Origin: Mycolicibacterium goodii
GTDB lineage: Bacteria > Actinomycetota > Actinomycetes > Mycobacteriales > Mycobacteriaceae
DNA: 64,000 bases
Assembly (NCBI RefSeq): GCF_022370755.2
Contig: NZ_CP092364.2
Location: 1,984,001 to 2,048,000 of the forward strand
Reading direction: 5' to 3'
Of the stretch, positions 46,587 through 56,095 are shown piece by piece; within the stretch, counting starts at the first letter, position 1, and every line of letters begins with the position of its first letter. The position numbers and the translations under genes are program-made. The notes under the pieces are model-generated. The model did not search any database. It had not been told where the DNA came from and saw only the letters and a program-made list of their open reading frames with translations.

Positions 46587-46946
46587 TCACCAGACCGGGC
46601 CGGTGTACTTCTCGCCGGGCCCCTTACCTGGCTCGTCGGGTGCGGCGCTCGCCTCGCGGAACGCCAGCTGCAGACTCTTCAGGCCGTCGCGCACCGGGCC
46701 GGCGTGCGGGCCCAGGTACTCCACGGACGCCGTCACCAGACCGGCCAACGCGGTGATCAGACGCCGCGCCTCGTCGAGATCGCGATATGGGCTATCGTCG
46801 GGGTCCTCGTGGGACAGCCCGATCTTCTCGGCCGCGGCGCTCATCAACATGACCGCGGCCCGGGTGATCACCTCCACCGCCGGGATCTCGGCGAGGTCGC
46901 GCACCTGGGCCTGGGCCGCGTCGGGCGTTACGTTCGGATCGGTCAT
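46587..46946 (-). CDS. DUF1844 domain protein
   Basis: A 119-residue protein with the DUF1844 pattern: a helix [40 protein letters not shown], then a second helix pair ending in LQLAFREAS. This small actinobacterial family is usually found next to infC and its function is not known. The ATG at 46946 was chosen because the frame upstream is not conserved-looking. It diverges from the infC operon. Confidence 0.83.
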   Translation of the reverse strand: MTDPNVTPDAAQAQVRDLAEIPAVEVITRAAVMLMSAAAEKIGLSHEDPDDSPYRDLDEARRLITALAGLVTASVEYLGPHAGPVRDGLKSLQLAFREASAAPDEPGKGPGEKYTGPVW

Positions 46947-46952
46947 GCCTGC

Positions 46953-47210
46953 TAGACTGTCATGTGCGACCGTCCCGGCTGACGCCAGGGACAGTAAGTG
47001 GAGTCCCACTCCCACCGCTGGCCACCCCGGTTCAGCGGTCCGGTCACCGACATCCTCGGGTGTCGGTTCTGCGTCCCAGCGATGGCGGCGCAGGCGGCGA
47101 ACGCCGCTGATCGGTCGGCATGGGCCCTGCTTCGAGCAGGGCTTTTCTGCTCATCGAGCAGAGGTGCGGATGGATTGGGTCTCCTCGACAGACCCAACAT
47201 AGGAGGCCCC
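46953..47210 (+). promoter_or_regulatory. infC promoter and structured leader with attenuator-like hairpins
   Basis: A TAGACT -10 box (46953-46958) starts a leader of about 245 nt. It contains ACCGACA/TGTCGGT near 47050, a terminator-like hairpin GCCCTGC-TTCGA-GCAGGGC (47124-47142) followed by TTTTCT, a hairpin TCTGCTC/GAGCAGA (47146-47162), and TTGGGTCT/AGACCCAA (47175-47197) just before the AGGAGG (47201-47206). GAGCAG at 47134-47139 can also pair with CTGCTC at 47147-47152, which would open the terminator stem. This suggests attenuation of the ribosomal protein operon; the binding ligand (perhaps L20) is inference. Confidence 0.7.
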
Positions 47211-47795
<585 letters not shown>

Positions 47796-47808
47796 ATCAG
47801 ACCATCCC

Positions 47809-47824
47809 GATCCCCGCGGGGATC
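47809..47824. other. perfect palindrome between infC and rpmI
   Basis: GATCCCCGCGGGGATC forms a short GC-rich hairpin in the infC-rpmI spacer. It may be an RNA-processing or translational spacer element; there is no U tract, so it is not a standard terminator. Confidence 0.5.
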
Positions 47825-47843
47825 AACACAGAACTGAGGACTC

Positions 47844-48038
47844 ATGCCCAAGGCAAAGACCCACAGCGGTGCCTCCAAGCGGTTCCGCCGGACCGGTACC
47901 GGAAAGATCGTCCGGCAGAAGGCCAACCGTCGTCACTTGCTGGAGCACAAGCCCACCAAGCGCACGCGTCGGCTCGACGGCCGTACCACCGTCTCCGCCG
48001 CCGACAACAGCCGCATCAACAAGCTGCTCAACGGCTGA
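47844..48038 (+). CDS. rpmI: 50S ribosomal protein L35
   Basis: L35 (64 residues), a small basic protein of the large subunit. It begins [18 protein letters not shown] and ends with [10 protein letters not shown]. An AGGA lies 4 nt before the ATG. It is the second gene of the infC-rpmI-rplT operon. Confidence 0.97.
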
Positions 48039-48092
48039 TCACGGCTGGCCAGCCAGCCCGCTACCTGCACCGAACGAGAATAGGAACATCCC

Positions 48093-48491
48093 ATGGCACG
48101 CGTGAAGCGCGCACTCAACGCCCAGAAGAAGCGGCGTACCGTACTGAAGGCTTCCAAGGGTTACCGCGGTCAGCGGTCCCGGCTGTACCGGAAGGCCAAA
48201 GAGCAGCAGCTGCATTCGCTCACCTACGCCTACCGGGACCGTCGCGCCCGCAAGGGTGAGTTCCGCAAGCTGTGGATCTCCCGCATCAACGCCGCCGCCC
48301 GGGCGAACGACATCACCTACAACCGTCTGATCCAGGGGCTCAAGGCCGCTGGTGTCGAGGTTGACCGCAAGAACCTCGCCGAGCTCGCCGTCAGCGACCC
48401 GGCCGCGTTCACCGCGTTGGTCGATGTGGCCCGTGCCGCGCTGCCCGCCGATGTGAATGCGCCGTCGACGTCCGAGGACGAGGCCGCCTGA
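48093..48491 (+). CDS. rplT: 50S ribosomal protein L20
   Basis: L20 (132 residues) binds 23S rRNA early in 50S assembly. The basic N-terminal arm is [19 protein letters not shown] and the globular part has [20 protein letters not shown]. In other bacteria L20 represses its own operon by binding the leader or the mRNA, which makes it a candidate ligand for the infC leader here. The C-terminal acidic extension ([13 protein letters not shown]) is typical of actinobacteria. Confidence 0.97.
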   Translation: MARVKRALNAQKKRRTVLKASKGYRGQRSRLYRKAKEQQLHSLTYAYRDRRARKGEFRKLWISRINAAARANDITYNRLIQGLKAAGVEVDRKNLAELAVSDPAAFTALVDVARAALPADVNAPSTSEDEAA

Positions 48492-48514
48492 CGCTCACCG
48501 AGCGTTCTGCCCGC

Positions 48515-49273
48515 GTGGTGGCGGCGGTCAAGCTGCATCGCCATGTCGGGCGCCGCCGCGCCGCACGCTTCCTTGCCGAGGGGCCCAACCTCGTCGAGGC
48601 AGCGTTGCGGCGCGGACTCGTTTCCGAGGTGTTCGCGACCGAGGAAGCCGCGGTCCGCTTCGGGTCCCTGCTGGCCGGCGTGCCGGTGGAACTGGTCACC
48701 GATCGTGCCGCGAAATCGTTGTCGGACACCGTGACCCCGGTCGGGTTGATCGCGGTGTGCCGGCTGCCCGAGGTGTCTGTCGAGGAGGTGCTGGCCGGTC
48801 CGGCAGAGCTGATCGCGGTGCCCGTGCAGCTGTCGGAACCGGGCAACGCCGGCACGCTGATCCGCGTCGCCGACGCGATGGGCGCCGCGGCGGTGGTGCT
48901 GGCGGGCAACAGCGTCGACCCGTACAACAGCAAGTGCCTGCGGGCCTCGGCGGGCAGCATCTTCTCGATCCCGGTGGTCAGCGATCCCGACGAGACCGGC
49001 GTGGTGCGACACCTGCGGGACGCCGGGCTGCGCGTGCTGGCGACGACGGTCGACGGCGAGGCCGAACTCGACGATCCGGGCCTCGAAGCCGAGTTGGGCG
49101 AGCCGACGGCGTGGCTGTTCGGACCCGAAGCCCACGGGCTGCCAACCGATCTGGCGGCGATGGCGCATCGACGCGTGCGGATACCGATGCCGGGCCACGC
49201 CGAGAGCCTCAACATCGCCTCGGCAGCCTCGATCTGCCTCTACCAGAGCGCGCGGGCACAGCGCCGGCGCTGA
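48515..49273 (+). CDS. tsnR: SpoU-family RNA 2'-O-methyltransferase
   Basis: A protein of at least 252 residues of the SPOUT (TrmH/TsnR) family that methylates rRNA or tRNA riboses. Motif 1 is LSEPGNAGTLIRVADAMGA, motif 2 WLFGPEAHGLP and motif 3 IPMPGHAESLNIASAASICL. The first usual start is GTG at 48515, but nine protein-like codons ([13 protein letters not shown]) precede it, back to a CTG that overlaps the rplT stop as CTGA. I recall the M. tuberculosis protein starting in that stretch, so the CTG at 48488 may be the true start. Confidence 0.88.
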   Translation: MVAAVKLHRHVGRRRAARFLAEGPNLVEAALRRGLVSEVFATEEAAVRFGSLLAGVPVELVTDRAAKSLSDTVTPVGLIAVCRLPEVSVEEVLAGPAELIAVPVQLSEPGNAGTLIRVADAMGAAAVVLAGNSVDPYNSKCLRASAGSIFSIPVVSDPDETGVVRHLRDAGLRVLATTVDGEAELDDPGLEAELGEPTAWLFGPEAHGLPTDLAAMAHRRVRIPMPGHAESLNIASAASICLYQSARAQRRR

Positions 49274-49275
49274 CC

Positions 49276-50667
49276 TCAGACCACCAGCCAGAGCAGTCCG
49301 GCCATCGCGAAACCAACCACGGACAGGATCGTTTCGAGCACCGTCCAGGTTTTCAGGGTGTCCTTGACCGACATGTTGAAGTAGCGAGACACGATCCAGA
49401 AGCCGCCGTCGTTGACGTGGCTCGCGATGATCGAACCGGCCGACACCGCGACCACGATCAACGCGATCTGGGCGGGGGAGTGGTTGCCGCCGGCGACAGA
49501 TGCCTGAATGATGCCCGCGGTCGTCACGATCGCCACGGTTGCCGAACCCTGCGCGATCCGCAGTGCGCAGCTGATCAGGTACGCCGACACGATCACCGGC
49601 AGACCGATCGCGGTCATCGAATCGGCAAGGGCGTCACCGATTCCCGTGGCCCGCAGCACCGCCCCGAAGAACGCGCCCGCACCCACCACCAGCAGGATCA
49701 TGCCGACCGGGCGCAAGGACACACCGGAGATCCTGGCGAGTTCCTGCGCCGACATGCCGCGGCGGATGCCGAGCAGGTACAACGCGAGCATGACCGCGAT
49801 GGTCAACGCGATCGCCGGGTTGCCGATCAACGTGAGCACCGACAGCAGCCTGCCCCCGTCGAGCAGCACGTCGGCCAGCGTCGCGGCGAGGATGAGCAAC
49901 ATCGGTGCGACGATGATGAACCCGACCAACAGCAACGACGGGGGATCGGCGGTGTCGGCCTCGTCTTCCTCGGGGACGAACTCCTCGGGCACCTCGACCT
50001 GCACACGTTTGCCGATCCACGCACCCCAGGCCACGCCGCTGACGAACCAGGCCGGGATACCGCACGCCAGGCCCATGATGATGATCCAGCCGAGGCTCAC
50101 GTTCAACAACCCCGCGGCGGCCACCGGGCCGGGGTGCGGCGGCAGGAACGCATGTGTCATCGACAGGCCGGCCAGCATCGGCATCGCGTACAGCACCAGT
50201 GATTTGCCGCCGCGCTTGGCGGCCACGTAGACCAGCGGCGCCAGGATGAAGATGCCGATGTCGAAGAACACCGGGATGCCGAGCACGACACCCGTGATAC
50301 CCATGGCCAACGGTGCGCCCTTGGGGCCGAACAGGTTCAGCAGCCTGGTGGTGAGTACGTCGGCGCCACCGGAGCGTTCCAGCATCGCGCCGAGCACCGT
50401 GCCGAGACCGATGATCACGGTGATGTGACCGAGGATCCCGCCGAATCCCGTCTCGAGCAGCGAGTCCCCGGATTTCGCCGGCGTGCCGACCAGTTCGGAG
50501 ACCGGGATGCCCGCGGTGAGTGCGACCGCGACGCTCACGACGATCAACGCGATGAACGGTTCGACCTTCATCTTGATGATCAACAGCAGCAGGACCGCGA
50601 TGGACACCGCGGCCAGGGTGAGCAACCCGGCGGTGTCATGGCGCAGCCAGTCGACGAATGACGTCAT
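49276..50667 (-). CDS. GntP-family sugar-acid permease
   Basis: A 463-residue transporter with about 12 to 14 membrane helices. Family landmarks are GGILGHITVIIGLGTVLGAM, the FLPPHPGPVAAAG loop and the SHVNDGGFWIVSRYF segment near the end. GntP proteins import gluconate and related aldonates by proton symport. It is the last gene of an IclR-controlled minus-strand operon, which suggests that it imports the operon's starting compound, a sugar acid. GGAG lies about 8 nt before the ATG. Confidence 0.9.
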   Translation of the reverse strand: MTSFVDWLRHDTAGLLTLAAVSIAVLLLLIIKMKVEPFIALIVVSVAVALTAGIPVSELVGTPAKSGDSLLETGFGGILGHITVIIGLGTVLGAMLERSGGADVLTTRLLNLFGPKGAPLAMGITGVVLGIPVFFDIGIFILAPLVYVAAKRGGKSLVLYAMPMLAGLSMTHAFLPPHPGPVAAAGLLNVSLGWIIIMGLACGIPAWFVSGVAWGAWIGKRVQVEVPEEFVPEEDEADTADPPSLLLVGFIIVAPMLLILAATLADVLLDGGRLLSVLTLIGNPAIALTIAVMLALYLLGIRRGMSAQELARISGVSLRPVGMILLVVGAGAFFGAVLRATGIGDALADSMTAIGLPVIVSAYLISCALRIAQGSATVAIVTTAGIIQASVAGGNHSPAQIALIVVAVSAGSIIASHVNDGGFWIVSRYFNMSVKDTLKTWTVLETILSVVGFAMAGLLWLVV

Positions 50668-50696
50668 GCGAACTCCAGCGGTGTGAAAGGGGCGGG

Positions 50697-51326
50697 TCAG
50701 GAGGACAGAGCGGTGACGAATGTGCGTGCGCGAACGGTGATGTCGTCCCAGTCGCCGGCGGCAACCCGCGCGGGTGGCACGACACCGGTGCCCGCGCACA
50801 CGGCGAGCGCTCCCGCATCGAGATACGCGCGGGCGTTCTCGGCGGTGATACCGCCGGACGGCAACAGGTCGACATCGGGGTAAGGCCCGTGCAGATCGGA
50901 CAGGTACCCCGGACCGAAGCCTGCTGCCGGGAAGATCTTGACCGCCGCCGAACCGAGATCCGCCGCAACGGCCACCTCGGTCGGCGTGAGGGCACCGAGG
51001 AACACCGGCACCTCGTTGGAGACGGCGACCTCGGCGACCTCGGGCCGAATCCCCGGTGTGACAAGGAAATCCGCGCCCGCGTCGATGGCGGCTCGGGCCT
51101 GATCGCCGTTCAGCACGGTGCCGACTCCCAGCACGACATCCGAGTGCGCGACCGCATCGGCGGCCGAGCGGAGCACGTCGAGCACGCCGGGCGTGGTGAA
51201 CGTCAGCTCGACGGTGCGGATCCCGCCCGAGGACAGCGCGTGACACAGTGCGGCCGCATCGGGGATCGTCTCGGCGCGTACGACGCTGAGCACCCGGTCG
51301 GCGCGCAGCACGTCCAACACGGTCAT
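50697..51326 (-). CDS. 2-keto-3-deoxy-6-phosphogluconate aldolase
   Basis: A 209-residue class I aldolase of the KDPG/KHG family. It has VELTFTTPG with the catalytic Glu, GADFLVTPGI, and the Schiff-base Lys in AAVKIFPAAGFGP. It would split KDPG to pyruvate and glyceraldehyde-3-phosphate. Its start overlaps the deacylase stop by 4 nt (ATGA). The presence of a KDG-type kinase across the divergent promoter completes the pair of reactions. Confidence 0.9.
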   Translation of the reverse strand: MTVLDVLRADRVLSVVRAETIPDAAALCHALSSGGIRTVELTFTTPGVLDVLRSAADAVAHSDVVLGVGTVLNGDQARAAIDAGADFLVTPGIRPEVAEVAVSNEVPVFLGALTPTEVAVAADLGSAAVKIFPAAGFGPGYLSDLHGPYPDVDLLPSGGITAENARAYLDAGALAVCAGTGVVPPARVAAGDWDDITVRARTFVTALSS

Positions 51327-52924
51327 CGAACGCTCCCGTCCGGTCCGCGCCGCAGCGATCGCCCCGCGGTGGCTCCGGTGAGCTGACCGCCGTCGAGCGC
51401 CAGTTCGCCCCGCACGAACACGTGCGTGAACCCGGCGGCGGGTTGGCGGGGAGAATCGAATGTCGCGGTGTCGGCCACGGTCTGCGGATCGAACAGCACC
51501 AGGTCGGCCGCATATCCGGGGCGGATGTAGCCACGGTCGACCAGGCGCAGGCGTGTGGCGGCCCTGCCGGTCAGATGACCCACGCACTCCTCCAACGACA
51601 TGAGGCCCAACTCGCGGCAGTAGTGCCCGAGATACCGCGCGAACGTCCCCCAGCCCCGCGGATGCGGCTTGGCACCGACGAGCAGCCCGTCGCTGCCGCC
51701 GGTGTGCCGCGGATGACGCATGATCGCCCGCACGTTCTCCTCGTGGCCCACGTGCTGCAGGATTCCCGTGCCGAGCCGGTCGTCGCGCAGCAGGCCGATG
51801 CACACATCGAACGGATCACGGTTCTCGGCCTTGGCGATGTCGGCGATGGTGCGGCCCACATAGGCGTCGAACCGCGGGTCGAGCACACCGCTGATCTCGA
51901 TCGTGTGCCATTCGGCGGTGACGCCGTGACAGCCGTCGGACCCGGTCACCTCGAGCTGCTCGCGGATACGTTCCAGCGCAGCGGGATCGCCGAGGCGCGC
52001 GATGGTTTCCTCGGCGGTGCCCGCCGAGGCCCAACTGGGCAGGATCGCCGACAGCGTCGTCGCACCCGGCAGGTACGGGTAGGTGTCGAGGCTGATGTCG
52101 GCGCCGGCCTCGGTCGCCGCGTCGAGCAGTGCGAGCAGCTCGGGCGCCCGGCCCTTGTTCGGGCCGAAGTTGAGTGTGGCATGCGCCAGGTGCAGGGCAC
52201 ACCCCGACCGCGACGCGAGATCGATCATCTCCGCGTAGGCCGCGAGCGCACCCGCACCGTACGAGCGGTGGTGGGGGCAGAAGTAACCGCCGTACTCGGC
52301 GACCGTGCGGCACAACGCCAGCAGCTCGTCGTTGTCGGCGTACATGCCGGGCGTGTACGTCAGCCCCGCCGACAGACCGACCGCGCCCTCCGACATCGCC
52401 TGCCCGACGATGCGCTGCATATCGGTGATCTGGGTGGCCGTCGCGGGTGTCTCGTCCCAGCCGACGACCAGCGCGCGCACGACGCCGTGCGGAACGAGAT
52501 ACGCCACGTTGGTGGCGATTCCGCGGTCCAACCGGTCGAGGTACTCACGCACCGAGCGCCAGTCGAAGTCGAAGTCCTGCGGGTCGGAGTTCCAGCCGGC
52601 GATCTTGCGGCGCACCCCGGCCAGCACGTCGTCGGTGACCGGTGCGTAGGACAGGCCGTCCTGTCCGAGAACCTCGGTGGTGACCCCCTGCGTGATACGC
52701 GACGGATGCGTCGGGTTCAGCAGGATCTGCAGGTCCGAGTGCGCGTGCATGTCGATGAAGCCTGGTGCGAGTACCAAACCGTCGGCGTCGATCACGCGGT
52801 CGGCCGTCGACGGTGAGCAGGTGCCGATCTCGGCGATGCGGTCGCCGTCCACCAGGACATCGGCGTCAAAGCCAGGGGTTTCGGTGCCGTCGACGACGGT
52901 CGCCGACCGGATCAGGGTACGCAT
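51323..52924 (-). CDS. N-acyl-D-amino-acid deacylase family amidohydrolase
   Basis: A 533-residue metal-dependent amidohydrolase of the D-aminoacylase type. Metal ligands are visible as LAPGFIDMHAHSDLQ, HLAHATLNFGP and the GGSDGLLVG Asp; the N- and C-terminal strands form the usual composite beta-sandwich. The family removes acyl groups from N-acyl-D-amino acids. In this operon, with sugar-acid genes, N-acetyl-D-glucosaminate is an attractive substrate because its C2 amine resembles a D-amino acid. That is inference. It is 5 nt from the upstream PLP enzyme gene. Confidence 0.87.
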   Translation of the reverse strand: MRTLIRSATVVDGTETPGFDADVLVDGDRIAEIGTCSPSTADRVIDADGLVLAPGFIDMHAHSDLQILLNPTHPSRITQGVTTEVLGQDGLSYAPVTDDVLAGVRRKIAGWNSDPQDFDFDWRSVREYLDRLDRGIATNVAYLVPHGVVRALVVGWDETPATATQITDMQRIVGQAMSEGAVGLSAGLTYTPGMYADNDELLALCRTVAEYGGYFCPHHRSYGAGALAAYAEMIDLASRSGCALHLAHATLNFGPNKGRAPELLALLDAATEAGADISLDTYPYLPGATTLSAILPSWASAGTAEETIARLGDPAALERIREQLEVTGSDGCHGVTAEWHTIEISGVLDPRFDAYVGRTIADIAKAENRDPFDVCIGLLRDDRLGTGILQHVGHEENVRAIMRHPRHTGGSDGLLVGAKPHPRGWGTFARYLGHYCRELGLMSLEECVGHLTGRAATRLRLVDRGYIRPGYAADLVLFDPQTVADTATFDSPRQPAAGFTHVFVRGELALDGGQLTGATAGRSLRRGPDGSVR

Positions 52925-52929
52925 GGTCG

Positions 52930-54201
52930 TCAGAAGTAGGTGCGGATGACGTCGACGACGTGCGGATCGTCTTCGTTGCCGTTGAGCAGGGGTATCCAGC
53001 GCCACTTGTCGAACGCGGTGCAGGGATGCGAGAGCCCGAGGCGCACAACATCACCCACCTTGACATCGCTGTCGGCCGGCAGGGCCAGGAACGCGTGCTG
53101 ATCGTTGACGGCCGTGATCTGCGCGTCGGGCAGCCGACGTGCGGGCGCCCCGAGCTGTGCGGCGACCATTTGCGGCACCGGTAGGCCCTCGTCGAACGGC
53201 ACGTCACGTTTGCCTGCGTCCAGCAGCGCCAGAGTCGGTTCCGGTCGGGACACCACGCGCGCCCATGCGTGCATGGCCGAGCGCAGCCGATAACCACTGG
53301 TGCGCCCGAACGGTGTGATGCCGGTGTAGAACCCGTCGTCATGGATCACGTATGCGCCCGCACGCACGACGACGCGCACTCCTCGGTTCGCCAAGGGGGC
53401 GAGCACCTCGGCCACCACGTCGAAATACGCGCTGCCGCCGGCGGTCACCACCACGTCCTCGGCGCCGGCATAGAGCCCGCTGGTGTCGATCTGCTGATGC
53501 AGCCGCGCCATGTCCCGCAGATAGTCCCGCACCCGAGACAGGGACGGCTCGGACGCATCGTGCGCCAACGCGCCCTCGTAGCCCCCGACACCCGTAAGCC
53601 GCAGCACGCCGCTCGCGGCGATGCGTTCGGCGACCGCCATCGCGTCGGCGACAGAGCGTGCACCGGTGCGTCCACCGGCCGCGCCGAGTTCCACGAGGAC
53701 CGGGATCGGCCGCGGTACCGGAAGATCCGTGAGCGCGGCGACCATGGCGTCGACCGTGGCGGCCGAATCGGCCCACACGAGCACGTGCAGATCGGGGTCG
53801 TCGGCCATGGTTTGCGCGAGCCAGCGCAAGGCGACGGGGTCGACCAGCGCGTTCGCCAACAGGATCCGGGAGATCCCGAAATGGACGGCGACCCGCACCT
53901 GGCTGAAGGTCGCGAGCGTGATCGCCCACGCACCGGCACGCAACTGTCGCTCCCACAGCGTCGGGGACATCGTCGTCTTGCCGTGCGGTGCGAGCTCGAC
54001 GCCGTTGTCGGCACACCATGCGGCCATCGCCGACAGGTTCTGGTCGATCGCGGAGTCGTCCAACGTCAGCACCGGAGTGCTGAACGACGACAGCCGCGGC
54101 CGGGTGGCGAGGAACTCCTGCACCGACAGGCCATGAGCCGCGGAGGGAAGTGCCTTGTCCAGTTCCGACAGGTGCTCGACGTCAGTCGTAGTGGTTCTCA
54201 T
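52930..54201 (-). CDS. fold-type III PLP enzyme (D-serine dehydratase/D-threonine aldolase family)
   Basis: A 423-residue protein. The PLP-binding lysine is in ELAPHGKTTMSPTLW near residue 75, and the C-terminal metal site typical of D-serine dehydratase-like enzymes is SHPCTAFDKW (His and Cys). The family deaminates D-amino acids or cleaves beta-hydroxy-D-amino acids; D-glucosaminate dehydratase is, as I recall, a relative. Here it would turn a deacylated amino-aldonate into a 2-keto-3-deoxy acid plus ammonia. It is the first gene of the operon, next to the IclR-type operator. Confidence 0.85.
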   Translation of the reverse strand: MRTTTTDVEHLSELDKALPSAAHGLSVQEFLATRPRLSSFSTPVLTLDDSAIDQNLSAMAAWCADNGVELAPHGKTTMSPTLWERQLRAGAWAITLATFSQVRVAVHFGISRILLANALVDPVALRWLAQTMADDPDLHVLVWADSAATVDAMVAALTDLPVPRPIPVLVELGAAGGRTGARSVADAMAVAERIAASGVLRLTGVGGYEGALAHDASEPSLSRVRDYLRDMARLHQQIDTSGLYAGAEDVVVTAGGSAYFDVVAEVLAPLANRGVRVVVRAGAYVIHDDGFYTGITPFGRTSGYRLRSAMHAWARVVSRPEPTLALLDAGKRDVPFDEGLPVPQMVAAQLGAPARRLPDAQITAVNDQHAFLALPADSDVKVGDVVRLGLSHPCTAFDKWRWIPLLNGNEDDPHVVDVIRTYF

Positions 54202-54231
54202 GTCACCGTCTCAATCGGTATCTATCAGCAG

Positions 54232-54260
54232 CGTTGCATCTAGTGCAACGTATGTTGCAA
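54232..54260. promoter_or_regulatory. putative IclR operator
   Basis: CGTTGCA, 5 nt, TGCAACG (54232-54250) is a perfect inverted repeat, and a third half-site GTTGCAA follows at 54254-54260. It lies in the divergent promoter region between the minus-strand operon and the kinase-IclR-RidA operon, 31 nt before the former start. Confidence 0.65.
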
Positions 54261-54325
54261 AGTGTGCTGTGACTTGTCTAACATGACGCCGGTACCGCGT
54301 CAACAGATGTCCGCCGAGGAGGGTC

Positions 54326-55315
54326 GTGCAGCAAACCGACACCGTGCGCGTCGCCTGCCTCGGCGAACCGCTGGTCCTCGTATCCGTCGACGCACACCCG
54401 GCGGGCGCGGAACTCAATGTCGCGATCGGACTCGCGGCACGCGGGGTGCCCGCTGCACTTGTCGGGCGCCTCGGCGACGACGAACACGGCTCACTCATCC
54501 GCGCCGAGCTGCGGCGGCACGGCGTCGACACGAGCGCTCTCGAGACCGATCCGCACCGGCCCACCGGGCACTACTCGAAGGTCACCGGCACCGACGAGAC
54601 CGGCGAGCGCACCACCACGAGTCGATACGCACGGGCCGGGTCGGCGGCATCGGCGATGGGCCCGGAATTCCTCGACCGCACCGAGGTGTCGACCGTCCTC
54701 GGTGCCTCCGCGATCGTGCACTGCAGCGGTATCACCGCGGCCCTGTCGGACACCTGCCGGGCACTGATGTGCCGGTTGCTCACCGAGCGCCCCGGCATCC
54801 CGGGACTGGTCAGTTTCGACGTCAACTGGCGCGAACAACTGTGGCCGGACGCCGATCCGGCCGTCGTGGTCGAGCTGGCGAACCGGGCCGACCTCGTCCT
54901 CGTGGGTGCTGATGAGGCGCTGCGCGTCGCGGGGACCGACGATCCGGTCGAACTGCGGCGCGTCCTTCCCGCGCCCGCGACCATCGTCGTCAAAGACGGG
55001 GCGCGGCGTGCGGTCGCGGTGGACCGCGACGGTGACACCACCGAGATGCCCGCGCTGCGGGTCGATGTCGTCGAACCGGTCGGGGCCGGTGACGCGTTCG
55101 CCGCCGGTTACCTCAGCGGCCTGGTGCGCGGTGAGGACACCGCGACGTGCCTGCGGCGCGGTCACATCGGGGCGGCCGCCACCCTCACCGTTGCGACCGA
55201 CTGGGCACCGCCGCCGCCCGACGGGCTGATGCACCGTCTGCTCACGTGTTCGGCGCGGGACTGGTCGACGACCACCGTGTCCGCGTCGGGTTTCGTGCTT
55301 GCGGAGGGGGTGTGA
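54326..55315 (+). CDS. PfkB-family sugar kinase (2-keto-3-deoxygluconate kinase type)
   Basis: A 329-residue ribokinase-fold kinase. It has AELNVAIGLAARGVPAALVG and LGDDEHG at the N terminus and the ATP/catalytic motif EPVGAGDAFAAGYLSGL near residue 255. With a KDPG aldolase in the divergent operon, 2-keto-3-deoxygluconate is the likely substrate. The GTG start has GGAGGG 6 nt upstream. It is the first gene of a kinase-IclR-RidA operon. Confidence 0.85.
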   Translation: MQQTDTVRVACLGEPLVLVSVDAHPAGAELNVAIGLAARGVPAALVGRLGDDEHGSLIRAELRRHGVDTSALETDPHRPTGHYSKVTGTDETGERTTTSRYARAGSAASAMGPEFLDRTEVSTVLGASAIVHCSGITAALSDTCRALMCRLLTERPGIPGLVSFDVNWREQLWPDADPAVVVELANRADLVLVGADEALRVAGTDDPVELRRVLPAPATIVVKDGARRAVAVDRDGDTTEMPALRVDVVEPVGAGDAFAAGYLSGLVRGEDTATCLRRGHIGAAATLTVATDWAPPPPDGLMHRLLTCSARDWSTTTVSASGFVLAEGV

Positions 55316-55319
55316 GCCG

Positions 55320-56075
55320 ATGAGCCAGAGCGTCGCACGCGCGCTGCATCTTCTGATCCAGCTGGGCAACGGTCCGGCCACCCTCGACGAACTCGCCGAA
55401 TCGACCGGCGTGCACAAGACCACCGTGCTGCGGGTGCTGCGCACGCTCGCCGACGAACGGTTCACGTTCCGCGACCAGAGCAACCGCTACCACCTCGGCT
55501 CGCGGGTGTTCGAACTCGCCGCGCGCGGCACCGATCAACGTGAGATCCGCGCGATCGCGTCACCGCACCTGGTGGCGTTCAACCGCACGTATGGTCGCAC
55601 CACGCACCTCGCCGCGATGGAGGGTGGCGACGTCGTCTACATCGACAAGCTCGAATCGCACGACCAGATCCGCATGTTCTCGCGAATCGGGTTGAGCGCC
55701 AACCTCAATTCCACCGCGGTCGCCAAAGTGATCCTCGCCGACCTGCCCGATGGCGAGCTGCGTCAGATCGTCGCGGCCATGGATTTCACGCGGCGCACAC
55801 CGAACACCATCACCACTGCGGAAGAGTTCCTCGCCGAGATCGAGAAGGTGCGCGCCCAGGGCTGGGCGCAGGACCGCGAGGAGAACGAGCCGTCGATCAA
55901 CTGCCTGGGGGTGCCGATCCGCGGCGCCTCCGGGCGGGTCGTCGCCGCGGTGAGCGTCTCGGTGCCCAATGTCGTACTGCCGTTCGAGCAGGTGCTCGAG
56001 CTCCTCGGGCCGCTGCAGGAGGTCGGCGAACGCATCTCCCGCGACTGCGGCTACCTGCCCACCGTCAAAAGCTGA
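55320..56075 (+). CDS. IclR-family transcriptional regulator
   Basis: A 251-residue regulator. The N-terminal winged helix (LDELAESTGVHKTTVLRVLR, residues about 22-41) and the C-terminal effector domain (IDKLESHDQIRMFSRIG, INCLGVPIRGASGRVVAAVS) are typical. It starts 4 nt after the kinase stop with GGAGGGGG upstream. It probably controls both divergent operons through the GTTGCA repeats; the inducer is perhaps a 2-keto-3-deoxy acid. Confidence 0.92.
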   Translation: MSQSVARALHLLIQLGNGPATLDELAESTGVHKTTVLRVLRTLADERFTFRDQSNRYHLGSRVFELAARGTDQREIRAIASPHLVAFNRTYGRTTHLAAMEGGDVVYIDKLESHDQIRMFSRIGLSANLNSTAVAKVILADLPDGELRQIVAAMDFTRRTPNTITTAEEFLAEIEKVRAQGWAQDREENEPSINCLGVPIRGASGRVVAAVSVSVPNVVLPFEQVLELLGPLQEVGERISRDCGYLPTVKS

Positions 56076-56095
56076 ACAACTCAAAGGAGATTCAC

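Noticed and set aside
47081..47210. In-frame ATG extension of infC by 43 codons
   Set aside because: It would translate through the leader hairpins, has no ribosome binding site, and the conserved IF-3 N terminus begins at the ATC preceded by AGGAGG.
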